From contig JJNX02000002.1 of NCBI GenBank assembly GCA_000681355.2, positions 1 to 64,000 on the forward strand: 64,000 nucleotides of DNA, read 5' to 3'. Each line of letters begins with the position of its first letter. Positions within the stretch are counted from its first letter, which is position 1. This document shows positions 1 to 6,840 of this stretch, one piece after another. This stretch comes from Peptococcaceae bacterium SCADC1_2_3. GTDB taxonomy: Bacteria > Bacillota > Desulfotomaculia > Desulfotomaculales > Nap2-2B. The position numbers and the translations under genes are program-made. The notes below the pieces were generated by a model. That model searched no databases. It saw nothing but the letters and a program-made list of their open reading frames with translations, and was not told the origin of the DNA.

Positions 1-29
1 TGCATTTCTTCTGGTAGACTTATTTTCAA
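1..29 (-). CDS. 5' end of an unidentified gene, cut by the window edge
   Basis: A TTG start on the minus strand is preceded by AAAGGAGGG at 37-45 with 7 bases of spacing. It opens a frame that begins M-K-I-S-L-P-E-E-M and leaves the window. The strong ribosome binding site is the main support. Too little is visible to name a family. It lies downstream of a truncated AbiEii-like gene on the same strand. Confidence 0.45.
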
Positions 30-103
30 TGGTGTACCCTCCTTTAGTTATTTTGGTGAATTTGTCTATTTAAAGGGTACGCCATTTTTGCTTAAAATCC
101 TTT

Positions 104-496
104 TTACACAATCAATTTTACGCTACCCCCGAGGACATCTTTCACATTGATTAATGGATTCAGCAGGGGGTTGGGATACATAAGCCAAGTCACTCTTATC
201 CCGTCAATAAAACCATGGAAGGTTCCTTTTTTGGTTTCCGCAACCTTGACTTTGCCCAGTACCGAAAGGTCTCGAAGTAGAATCCCGGGTTCAAACTCAT
301 TGGGAGTGAACCAGTCAAAATCAATAGACTTTCTATGCCCTAGAATTAATGCCAGTGCAGTTCCTCCTGTCAGGTAGCTGGCGGATACCGGTATGTTTGC
401 TGCCAGTCTGGTTAAAAGAATCTTTCGGGGCCGGTCGAGCGTGTTCCAAAACAACGTATTTCTTCCTCCTTGAGATCGAAATAATTCTGCCAACAT
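104..496 (-). pseudogene. Truncated AbiEii/AbiGii-type nucleotidyltransferase toxin
   Basis: The 130-residue product carries the N-terminal nucleotidyltransferase signature of the AbiEii toxin family: TGGTALALILGHRKSIDFDW at roughly residues 43-62, containing the GG-T and D-D metal-binding pattern. Family members are usually around 200 residues or more. This frame stops after V-K-L-I-V, just where the second half of the domain (the K-L-x-A-I and R-x-x-K-D-F region) should begin. That suggests a C-terminal deletion and loss of toxin activity. The gene overlaps the end of its upstream partner (DUF6922-like), the usual arrangement. The family assignment is from recognised motifs; loss of function is inference. 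Confidence 0.6.
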
Positions 497-669
497 CTGA
501 CGGTCTTCAATAAAAGTCCCCTGCTTACAAGAACCGCTTCTTTAATTTTCCCCTTGGTGTACGTCCTGAACAACCAGTTCAAAGCCTCCTGATCACCTTC
601 ATTCAGCAGCCTTTCAATAATGAAAAAGAAAAATTTTCGCTGACTTAGGGGATTGACAGGGGGTAAGAA
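412..669 (-). pseudogene. DUF6922-like antitoxin partner, N-terminus degraded
   Basis: The frame contains IIERLLNEGDQEALNWLF, then T-Y-x-K-G-K-I-K-E and W-Q-N-Y-F-D-L-K-E-E-E-I-R-C. This pattern is typical of the small DUF6922 proteins encoded immediately upstream of AbiEii toxins. No start codon with a ribosome binding site is visible at the expected place. The open frame runs on under the 5' end of the divergent methyltransferase gene, which is unlikely to be coding. I infer loss of the natural start by a small deletion or frameshift near 660. The left boundary given here is approximate. Confidence 0.45.
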
Positions 670-714
670 GCATTTTATGCTAACTTTATCAATTAAAGAA
701 AAAGGGGAATCTTC

Positions 715-1374
715 ATGTATTGGGATAACCAGTATCAACATAATGAGCGTCTCTGGGGAGAAACCCCCAGCAGGCTTGCCCTTGTCGCTGTCGAGTATTT
801 GCAGAAACACGGGCTGGCGGAGAAGATGCTGAATGTGCTGGATATAGGCTGCGGTTACGGACGTGATGTTTTATATCTTACTGAACACACCAGGGGTAAG
901 ATTTTGGGCGTGGACATTTCGGAAAAGGCGATTACACTGGCGAAGAAGAGTTACCCGGAAAACTCCCGGATAAAGTTCCGCTGCTGCGGATTTGCAGAAC
1001 TGGAAGAAAACAATAAATACGACATTGTTTTTCTATCTAATTTCTACCAATTGCTAAAAAAGGATGAGCGAATAGAATTGCGGCGGAAGATTGAAAAAGT
1101 GCTAAAACCAAACGGGTTATTATTTTTAAGCACGCTCTCAACACGTGACCCAGAACATTCTGAAAAAGGAACCCCTGTTTCCGGCGAGATTAATTCCTTT
1201 GTGGATAATGTATACCTTCACCTTTGCGAGCGCAGCGAACTGGAAGAGGATTTTAGTTTTCTCAGAATCGAGGAGCTGTACAAATACGAATACTTTGAAT
1301 CACGGGCCACCGGGGAAACCCACCACCATATTTCCTGGATACTGGTGGGGGGAACAGATACAGTTTCCGCATGA
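715..1374 (+). CDS. Class I SAM-dependent methyltransferase
   Basis: This 219-residue cytosolic protein has the class I methyltransferase core. Motif I VLDIGCGYGRDVLYL lies at about residues 42-56, followed by the acidic LGVDISEKAI strand end at about 66-75 that binds the SAM ribose. A third strand, YDIVFLSNFYQLL, and V-L-K-P-N-G-L-L-F-L-S (post II) complete the fold. The profile resembles small-molecule methyltransferases of the tellurite-resistance/UbiE type; the substrate cannot be told from sequence. The ATG at 715 has AAAGGGG about 6-8 bases upstream. It stands alone, divergent from the broken AbiEii pair. Confidence 0.75.
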   Translation: MYWDNQYQHNERLWGETPSRLALVAVEYLQKHGLAEKMLNVLDIGCGYGRDVLYLTEHTRGKILGVDISEKAITLAKKSYPENSRIKFRCCGFAELEENNKYDIVFLSNFYQLLKKDERIELRRKIEKVLKPNGLLFLSTLSTRDPEHSEKGTPVSGEINSFVDNVYLHLCERSELEEDFSFLRIEELYKYEYFESRATGETHHHISWILVGGTDTVSA

Positions 1375-1589
1375 GTATAATAATTGAATCATTTGATCTA
1401 ACCAGGAAATTCGGGAATCTGACACAGTCGTTTTAATTTATTCGTCCTTCGCATTGCTGTTCGTTTTTTTCAACGTGAATCAATTGTGGTGAGGTGGCGA
1501 TAAGGAAAGAGTTTATAAAGAAAGGGGGAGTTCTGTTTAGCCTGTCTGGAATATGCTTCTTGTCTTGCTACGGAAAAGGTAGCCACGTT

Positions 1590-1814
1590 ATGAAATTTGT
1601 AGTTGACGAGAGCGTTAGTTATGCTGTGGTAGAAAAGCTTCGAGAACTGGAATACGAAGTGATCTCTGTTGCCAAAGATTATACTTCCCTTAAGGATCAG
1701 GACGTATATAAATTAGCTGACCAGCAAGCCGGAAAGCTGCAGACTGGACTCTTATCTATTTCATTCCGCTGCCCCTTGATTATTGTAGTTATAATAGTTA
1801 TAATTTACTCATAA
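1590..1814 (+). pseudogene. DUF5615 (PIN-like) toxin fragment
   Basis: From the ATG at 1590 the protein reads MKFVVDESVSYAVVEKLREL and continues with Y-E-V-I-S-V-A-K-D-Y. This matches the start of DUF5615 PIN-like proteins, where the first Asp lies in the metal site. After about 45 residues the similarity stops. The second metal-binding block (I-x-T-N-D-x-D-F) is missing and the frame ends in a hydrophobic run, V-V-I-I-V-I-I. I read this as a toxin gene truncated by recombination. The frame is open further upstream to 1494, but the AAGG before 1590 and the family start support 1590. Confidence 0.5.
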
Positions 1815-1845
1815 CTACTATGGTTACCTTGAAGGAGGCTTGGGC

Positions 1846-2133
1846 ATGAGAACTGTAAGCATTGGTATCCGTGACGCTAAAATAAATCTTTGCAAATTGC
1901 TTAAGGAGGTTCAAAAAGGGGCAGAAGTTATTATTACCGACCGGAATAAGCCTGTGGGTCGAATCGTTCCGGTTTCTGCAGAAGAGAACCTTTCCCTTGC
2001 CGAGCGCATAGCAAGCTTGGAGAGAGAGGGTTTGATTCAACCTGCTAAAAAGAAAAAGGCGAGAAATTTACCTCCTCCTTTGCCTCTACCGGGTGAATTG
2101 GCACGTAAAATGTTGGAGGAGGACAGAGGTTAG
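1846..2133 (+). CDS. Phd/YefM-family antitoxin
   Basis: The 95-residue protein begins M-R-T-V-S-I-G-I-R-D-A-K and continues with LLKEVQKGAEVIITDRNKPV and G-R-I-V-P-V. This is the standard Phd/YefM DNA-binding N-terminal fold of a type II antitoxin. The C-terminal half, with S-L-A-E-R-I and a Pro-rich tail, is the toxin-neutralising part. GAAGGAGG at 1831-1838 favours the ATG at 1846 over the upstream TTG at 1840. It is followed with a one-base overlap by the first 23 codons of a PIN toxin that is now interrupted, so this antitoxin may be an orphan. Confidence 0.8.
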   Translation: MRTVSIGIRDAKINLCKLLKEVQKGAEVIITDRNKPVGRIVPVSAEENLSLAERIASLEREGLIQPAKKKKARNLPPPLPLPGELARKMLEEDRG

Positions 2134-2204
2134 TGCATAACAATAATCCCGTTGTCATATATTGGGATGCTTCAGCCGTTTTGTCCGCTCTTTTCAAGGA
2201 TTGA
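2133..2204 (+). pseudogene. PIN-domain (VapC-like) toxin remnant
   Basis: A GTG overlapping the antitoxin stop codon opens a frame with V-V-I-Y-W-D-A-S-A-V-L-S-A-L-F-K-D before a TGA at 2202. The Y-W-D-A-S-A-V-x-x-L block is the first metal-binding strand of PIN ribonucleases. The position directly after a Phd antitoxin fits a vapBC-type pair. The remaining acidic motifs are not found in any frame up to 2400, so the gene is dead. Positions 2205-2400 hold no other feature I can support. Confidence 0.6.
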
Positions 2205-2400
2205 TGGTTGCAGCAATGGGTGAAGGTTTACATGGCAGCGTGATTTCTTGAAGTCTTTGTCTTCCCTGGCTTTCTTGATGATTTCCTTTTCTAATTCCCT
2301 CATTCCTTTAATTCATCGATTTCCCCTTCTCCAAAAATGCATTGTGATGTTTGCCTTTCTGATTTATTATGTAAGAAAGTTAGAGAGGTGAAAAGTAAAA

Positions 2401-2694
2401 ATGTCTGAAACTACGACTGCAAATAGACATGAATACTCTAAGGCTAGGAAAGTGCGCGTCTGGGGTAAGGGACAATTCACAATTCCCGCAGAAATAAGAG
2501 AACGGTTGGGAATAAAGGAAGACACTTATTTAGTGGTCTTTCAGATAGGGAAGGCCATCATAGCTACGCCGGAGAGATTGGCCGTAAAAGAGCTTGCCGA
2601 AAGCGTCCAGAGAGAGATGGACGAGGGCGGCGTTAACCTCCAATGTTTGCTTCAGGAGCTAAGAGAAGGCAACCACGAATATGAAACAGATTAA
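2401..2694 (+). CDS. AbrB/SpoVT-type antitoxin
   Basis: This 97-residue protein contains the swapped-hairpin DNA-binding motif V-x-x-K-G-Q-F-T-I-P-A-E-I-R-E-R-L-G-I at about residues 18-40, followed by D-T-Y-L-V-V-F-Q. That is the SpoVT/AbrB fold used by VapB/MazE-like antitoxins. The C-terminal 40 residues are charged and probably bind the toxin. The ribosome binding site is GAGAGGTGA at 2382-2390. It overlaps the following PIN toxin by 14 bases, which indicates translational coupling. The pair most likely represses its own promoter. Confidence 0.85.
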   Translation: MSETTTANRHEYSKARKVRVWGKGQFTIPAEIRERLGIKEDTYLVVFQIGKAIIATPERLAVKELAESVQREMDEGGVNLQCLLQELREGNHEYETD

Positions 2695-3109
2695 AGTTTT
2701 CCTGGATAGCAGCGTAATCATTGCTGGCCTTGTGTCAAAAAAAGGCGGCTCTTACGAAGTTCTTGCGCTGGCTGAGTTAAATGTCATAATCCCGTGCATA
2801 TGCGAAGATGTTGTAAGCGAAGTGTTCCGCAATGTGCAAAAGAAATTGCCCGGTAGCGTGGCGTACTTTTATACGTTATTCAAAAAGTTACCTTTCAAAA
2901 TAATAGACCTACTGGAAGAAGATTTAGCACTTGCAAGGAAATTGATTAACGAAAAAGACGCGCTGATTTTAGCGTCGGCCCTATCAGGAGAAGTGGGCTG
3001 GCTGTTGAGCCTTGATAAGCATTTTTTAAGGGGCGAGCTGAAAGAAAAAGTTAAATTTCCGGTTTGCACGCCGGGAGAGTTTTTGCAGAGGTTGCCCTTT
3101 TTGTATTGA
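2681..3109 (+). CDS. PIN-domain ribonuclease toxin (VapC-like)
   Basis: The 142-residue product has the PIN pattern. KVFLDSSVIIAGLVS at about residues 5-19 gives the first catalytic Asp, a conserved Glu lies in V-S-E-V-F, and E-K-D-A-L-I-L-A-S-A provides the third acidic residue. L-L-S-L-D-K-H-F-L gives the fourth. All four expected metal ligands appear to be present, so the toxin should be active. PIN toxins cleave RNA and are blocked by the cognate antitoxin, here the AbrB-type protein encoded just upstream. This is the only intact PIN pair in the first 5 kb. Confidence 0.85.
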   Translation: MKQIKVFLDSSVIIAGLVSKKGGSYEVLALAELNVIIPCICEDVVSEVFRNVQKKLPGSVAYFYTLFKKLPFKIIDLLEEDLALARKLINEKDALILASALSGEVGWLLSLDKHFLRGELKEKVKFPVCTPGEFLQRLPFLY

Positions 3110-3128
3110 GAAAGACATGGGGACGGTT

Positions 3129-3166
3129 ATAGGGAAATAAGGGGGACGTTCTTTTTGCTTCCCTAT
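3129..3166. repeat. Degenerate REP-like inverted repeat
   Basis: ATAGGGAA (3129-3136) and TTCCCTAT (3159-3166) form a stem around a GGGGGACGTTC core, and GGGGACGGTT occurs just upstream at 3119-3128. The core resembles the ends of the inverted-repeat element at 63245-63336. It sits between two converging genes and could also act as a terminator. Confidence 0.45.
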
Positions 3167-3167
3167 G

Positions 3168-3602
3168 TTACCAGCACCTCTTTCCGGCCAGAAAATTATC
3201 CGTTCCCTGTTTTTTGAGCTTGTCGAGGTTCTTTAGATGGGCATCTTCGTGAACGGGTTTAAGGAAGTCTAATTTTGCACAGGTTCGAAATTCTTCACAC
3301 TCCCAGCAACCCCGGATATTTTTTCTTTGGCAGCAGCTTCTAATCTTGCAGGCGGGTGGCCCCCCTCCATTCCGGCAGGTTCTTTTGCAGCGCAGCCTTA
3401 CCATCGCGCCTAAAACCTCGTAACACCGCTCATAATCCGCAAATTCCTTGAAGAAATTAGCCAATCCTAGCGAAACCCGGTTAAACTTTGCCTCTCTTAA
3501 TTTTTTTCGCAGGTCCCTGGCCAGATCGGCAATTTCGCCTTTATAATTAAAGCAATCTCCGCAATAAAGCCCGCAATAAGCAATTAGTTCTTTATCTTCC
3601 AT
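3168..3602 (-). CDS. DUF3795-like cysteine-rich protein
   Basis: The 144-residue product starts with A-Y-C-G-L-Y-C-G-D-C-F, the N-terminal cysteine cluster typical of DUF3795 proteins. It continues with C-K-R-T-C, C-K-I-R-S-C-C and G-C-W-E-C-E-E-F-R-T-C. About fourteen cysteines are present, so binding of a metal or iron-sulfur cluster is likely. No enzymatic role is established for the family. A second, different DUF3795 protein is encoded at 20005. It converges on the PIN toxin gene across a REP-like repeat. Confidence 0.7.
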   Translation of the reverse strand: MEDKELIAYCGLYCGDCFNYKGEIADLARDLRKKLREAKFNRVSLGLANFFKEFADYERCYEVLGAMVRLRCKRTCRNGGGPPACKIRSCCQRKNIRGCWECEEFRTCAKLDFLKPVHEDAHLKNLDKLKKQGTDNFLAGKRCW

Positions 3603-3877
3603 CTTCGGCAGCCCATCCTTTCCTTTTATGCTTCTTATGCTTCCTCATTTTTAGCTCTTCATTTATTTTTGTGGTCATGATTAATGGTCATCAAGAAAAA
3701 AAATATTTCGTTTTTAAGGTAAAGTCAAGATGGTTTTTTAAACATTTCTCCAATTTTTTAATTGTACCTTTCAATTCTTTAACAAAATTTTAACATTTAA
3801 ACACATTAATTATGCTATTGTGCTATTATTATCTAAATAGTTCATTAAAAAATATGGCTAAAAGGAGGAATTGTTTT

Positions 3878-5146
3878 ATGCGCCAAAAATATCTCAAAAG
3901 TTTTATAATTTTTATGGCCTTTATGGTCCTGACGGGAATTCTTTACGGGGTAAAGGCCTGGGGGCAAGAGATGGAAAAGGGAATAAAACCCTGGGAGGTA
4001 GATATTCAAGGAGAAAGAGAAGAAAACAGTTTACTGGAACTTGCTCCCGGAAAGGTAGTTGACGATGATTATTTTGCGCCCGGCCGGGTGGTGATTATTG
4101 AAGGAGAAGTAACCAAAAACTTATACATGGCCGGGGAGGAGGTTAAAAGCAGGGGTCCGGTGGGCGGTGATGTGCTTGCGGCAGGAAGAGCAGTTGAAGT
4201 GGCAGGCCCGGTTGGCGGAGATGTTTGGGCCGCCGGACAAAGAATTTTATTAAACGAAGAAACGAAAAAGGGAGTTGTGGCCTTTGGCGAGGAACTGGTG
4301 CTTGCTTTGCCGGCAAAGGTAGGAACAAATCTTATTTTTTTTGGGAAAAGCCTTTTAGCGGAAGGCCTGGTAAAGGGCAACCTCCGGGTCTTTGCGGATA
4401 AGGTTACTATTGCCGGAAAAGTTGACGGAGACGTAATTGCTCAGGTCAATGAGGTTACAGTTGCTTCACGGGCTCGCATAGGGGGAGACCTTTTGGTGAA
4501 AGGAGCAAAGGCGCCGCAGGTAATGCCGGGAGCCCAAATAGGCGGAAAAGTAAAATTTACGAAAATAGCACCCCCCGTGACAGAAAAGCCAATTTGGGAA
4601 AAAGTTTGGGTAAAAGTACTGGCTTTAATTAAGCTTTTAGTCTTGGCCTTGCTTATGGCATTTTTTGCCACCCGGCTTTTAAGAGACGGCTCAGAAATAA
4701 TGACTACAAGGCCGGGCCTAAGCCTGGGGCTAGGTTTAGGAGTTGCCGTGCTGGCTCCTTTAGTCTTAATTATTCTTTGCGCCATTATAATTGGTCAGGC
4801 GGCTACTTTGGTTTTGGGCACATTTTACTTAAGCCTTTTGGCTTTAGGAGGACTTTTGTTTAAACCCGTTGTTGGTTTAGTGGTGGGGAATTTTATCTTC
4901 CGGTACCTGCAAAAGGAAAAACAGGTTGCCCTTCTTTGGACAGTCCTCTTGGGGAGCACAATTATCTGGCTGGTTTGCCTTGTCCCGTATCTAGGGGCAG
5001 TAATTAACGTTTTTGGCCTGCTTTTTACCACCGGAGCCCTTGCCGTTTTGTTAACCAGGAATTTTCTTACCTGGCCCTGGGGAGGGGGGAAAAACGAAAA
5101 AACTGTTTCCGGGACAACTGCAACCGGTACTAATGCGACTAATTAA
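3878..5146 (+). CDS. Bactofilin-like beta-helix membrane protein
   Basis: The start at 3878 is supported by AAAGGAGGA (3861-3869) with 8 bases of spacing; an upstream frame extends to 3812 but lacks such a site. The 422-residue protein has a signal or anchor segment near residues 8-28. About 170 residues of short repeated strands with V-x-G-D-V and G-x-V-x-G periodicity follow, as in polymer-forming bactofilins. The C-terminal half has four to five hydrophobic segments, starting at V-L-A-L-I-K-L-L-V-L-A-L-L. This matches polymer-forming cytoskeletal proteins with a membrane tail found in clostridia. A role as a scaffold at the cell envelope is inferred. Confidence 0.7.
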   Translation: MRQKYLKSFIIFMAFMVLTGILYGVKAWGQEMEKGIKPWEVDIQGEREENSLLELAPGKVVDDDYFAPGRVVIIEGEVTKNLYMAGEEVKSRGPVGGDVLAAGRAVEVAGPVGGDVWAAGQRILLNEETKKGVVAFGEELVLALPAKVGTNLIFFGKSLLAEGLVKGNLRVFADKVTIAGKVDGDVIAQVNEVTVASRARIGGDLLVKGAKAPQVMPGAQIGGKVKFTKIAPPVTEKPIWEKVWVKVLALIKLLVLALLMAFFATRLLRDGSEIMTTRPGLSLGLGLGVAVLAPLVLIILCAIIIGQAATLVLGTFYLSLLALGGLLFKPVVGLVVGNFIFRYLQKEKQVALLWTVLLGSTIIWLVCLVPYLGAVINVFGLLFTTGALAVLLTRNFLTWPWGGGKNEKTVSGTTATGTNATN

Positions 5147-5199
5147 ATACCCTAAACATTACCCGGAAAAGGTATTACTAGAAGAAATGGGGGTAAATA

Positions 5200-5916
5200 A
5201 TGGCTGTATTGATTAAATGGTTTCCGCCTTCCTGGTTTCAAATAAAAACGGAGCAGAAAATAATTTATATTGATCCTGCGTACTTAAGGACCTATTTTAA
5301 GAATTACCCTAAAAAAATTGAGTTTTCCAGGTGGCCGGAGGAGATTGATGGGCTGCCCGAAGAATTAGAGAAGGCCGATCTAATTTTAGTAACGCATAAT
5401 CATAAAGACCATTGCAAGCGGGTTACGGTGGATCGGCTTGCTCGTCCGGATACTTTAATCGTGGCCCCAAAGCGGTGCGTTAAAGCGTTGGGAAAGGAAA
5501 TAAAAATAATTAGTCCAGGGGAAGAAATAACATTTGGAGATATAAAAATAAGGGCCGTAGAAGCTTACAATATCAAATTTTCAAAAAAAATCTGGCATCG
5601 TCAAGGCGATGGTGTTGGCTACATAATTACGCTGGAAGGAAAAACAATTTATCATGCTGGCGATACGGACTTCATACCAGAGATGAGAAAACTGGGAGTT
5701 ATAGACATAGCTTTAATTCCTATTGGAGGGATCTTTACCATGGACATCCAGGAAGCGGTTGAAGCTACTATAGCAATTAAACCCAGGGTTGTAATACCTA
5801 TACATATTCTCAAGGCAAATCCCCGGGAATTTAAGACAAAAGTAGAAACAAGATCAGATGTTCAGGTAATGCTTTTGCAAACAGGAGAAGCTTATTATTT
5901 AGAGGTAGAAAAATAA
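5200..5916 (+). CDS. MBL-fold metal-dependent hydrolase (UPF0173/UlaG-like)
   Basis: The 238-residue product has the metallo-beta-lactamase signature T-H-N-H-K-D-H-C at about residues 65-72. The later metal ligands appear in Y-H-A-G-D-T-D-F-I-P at about 150 and in I-P-I-H near 200. The fold matches the small UPF0173 and UlaG-like hydrolases, whose substrates vary and are often unknown. GAAATGGGGG upstream of 5200 is a plausible ribosome binding site. It follows the bactofilin-like gene on the same strand, but a 53-base gap makes co-transcription only possible. Confidence 0.8.
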   Translation: MAVLIKWFPPSWFQIKTEQKIIYIDPAYLRTYFKNYPKKIEFSRWPEEIDGLPEELEKADLILVTHNHKDHCKRVTVDRLARPDTLIVAPKRCVKALGKEIKIISPGEEITFGDIKIRAVEAYNIKFSKKIWHRQGDGVGYIITLEGKTIYHAGDTDFIPEMRKLGVIDIALIPIGGIFTMDIQEAVEATIAIKPRVVIPIHILKANPREFKTKVETRSDVQVMLLQTGEAYYLEVEK

Positions 5917-5976
5917 TACCTAAAAATTCTTGACAGCATCCGGAATTTAATTAAAACACACAAAAATAATGTTAGG

Positions 5977-5985
5977 TGGTATAAT
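5977..5985 (+). promoter_or_regulatory. Extended -10 promoter of the TA pair
   Basis: TGGTATAAT matches the extended -10 consensus 33 bases upstream of the antitoxin ATG. A TTGACA at 5930 is too far away (44 bases) to be its -35. ACCTAA at 5918 and TTAGGT at 5972 form an inverted repeat bracketing the region and could serve as an operator. Confidence 0.5.
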
Positions 5986-6017
5986 GATTTTTGTTTAGTA
6001 AAAGGGGGCGGCATCAA

Positions 6018-6227
6018 ATGATAGAGATACATAAAAAAATAGTTCTCGATGAGAATCAAAAACCCTTTGCGGTTCAAATACCTATTGAGGAATTTGAACG
6101 ATTAGAAGAGATTTTAGAGAATTATGGATTATCAAAGTTGATGGATGAGGTGGTAAACGACGAAAAGCTGTCAATAGAAAATGCAAAAACATATTATCAG
6201 GCATTGAAGACGAATGTGGAAAGTTGA
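6018..6227 (+). CDS. Antitoxin of a RelE-type pair
   Basis: The 69-residue protein begins M-I-E-I-H-K-K-I-V-L-D-E and contains P-F-A-V-Q-I-P-I-E-E-F-E-R-L-E-E-I-L-E. This is a Phd-like N-terminal region as found in short antitoxins paired with RelE/ParE toxins. AAAGGGGG at 6001-6008 favours the ATG at 6018. It overlaps the toxin gene by 14 bases. The acidic C-terminal tail is the likely toxin-binding part. Confidence 0.7.
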   Translation: MIEIHKKIVLDENQKPFAVQIPIEEFERLEEILENYGLSKLMDEVVNDEKLSIENAKTYYQALKTNVES

Positions 6228-6486
6228 GTATACCAAGCGTTTTCTTAAAGAACTATCTAAATTGCCTAAAGAAATACAAGTTCAAGCTGAAACCATTGTT
6301 TTTGAAGAACTATTGACATCCAATCCTTTTTCATTGGGATACCTTGAGCGTATGAGAGGCTATCCAGATAAGTACAAGATCCGGCTTGGAGATTACAGAA
6401 TTGGTATTACAATAGATAAGAAAAATAATTTGATAATTTGCCAACGTATTGCTCATCGTAAAGACATATATCGGATATTTCCATAA
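6214..6486 (+). CDS. RelE/ParE-family toxin
   Basis: The 90-residue protein starts W-K-V-E-Y-T-K-R-F-L-K-E-L-S-K-L-P and ends with Y-K-I-R-L-G-D-Y-R-I-G-I-T-I and R-I-A-H-R-K-D-I-Y-R. This is the full RelE barrel with the conserved basic C-terminal residues needed for ribosome-dependent mRNA cleavage in the RelE branch. Length and motifs indicate an intact toxin. A hairpin resembling an integron attC site follows directly at 6492, so the pair may have travelled as a cassette (see findings). Confidence 0.85.
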   Translation: MWKVEYTKRFLKELSKLPKEIQVQAETIVFEELLTSNPFSLGYLERMRGYPDKYKIRLGDYRIGITIDKKNNLIICQRIAHRKDIYRIFP

Positions 6487-6491
6487 AACTC

Positions 6492-6549
6492 ACATAACAA
6501 GAAACTCCAGCGGACGGCTGATAGCCGCCGCTGATTTCAGTCGTTATAT
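6492..6549 (+). other. attC-like imperfect hairpin
   Basis: ACATAAC (6492-6498) and GTTATAT (6543-6549) bracket a nested hairpin. GAAA pairs with TTTC, CAGCGG (6508-6513) with CCGCTG (6528-6533), and GGCT (6516-6519) with AGCC (6523-6526), leaving unpaired bases on both arms. Outer 7-base boxes plus an imperfect inner stem is the architecture of integron attC sites. One position in each outer box departs from RYYYAAC/GTTRRRY. No integrase is in the window. Confidence 0.4.
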
Positions 6550-6567
6550 TTCTGAGAAGGGGCTGAA

Positions 6568-6699
6568 ATGCAAAAGTACATAAAATATTTCCCTAAACCT
6601 TTTCTTGATGATTTGGTCGAAGGGCGCTGTGCCCCTTTTGTTGATGCAGGGTTCTCAAAAAATGTTAACATACCTCCTGGCGTGAGTTTACTAAGCTGA
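6568..6699 (+). pseudogene. SIR2-like defence protein, N-terminal remnant
   Basis: A 43-codon frame contains K-Y-F-P-K-P-F-L-D-D-L-V-E-G-R-C-A-P-F-V and then D-A-G-F-S-K-N-V-N-I-P-P-G. This matches the beginning of SIR2-like NAD-binding proteins of the defence type, where the motif is normally G-A-G-F-S. Here the first Gly is Asp and the protein stops where M-P-L-W-x-x-L should follow. I regard it as a truncated defence gene. Positions 6700-6840 show no coding content. Confidence 0.5.
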
Positions 6700-6840
6700 A
6701 ACGGAAAAAGCTTGATTTTCCTGGGTTGGAGCCGATTTTATCGTAGTTAGCCCTATATGACAAATAGATTGCCTGAAAGCAGAAAGAGTGCACGACTTCC
6801 TTGGCGGTCATAAAAAATGAATTACGAACTGGAGAAATAC

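Noticed and set aside
670..810. Minus-strand open frame extending the DUF6922-like gene to 810
   Set aside because: It runs under the start of the methyltransferase gene, has no ribosome binding site and no family similarity in that part.
1494..1589. Upstream extension of the DUF5615 fragment
   Set aside because: The family begins at the ATG at 1590; the extension is hydrophobic, unmatched and has a weaker start context.
5918..5977. ACCTAA/TTAGGT pair before the TA antitoxin as a second attC site
   Set aside because: The interior does not fold into the centred imperfect hairpin expected of attC; an operator is more likely.
5930..5985. TTGACA at 5930 as the -35 of the TATAAT at 5980
   Set aside because: The spacing is 44 bases, far beyond the 16-18 usually needed; an extended -10 is a better explanation.
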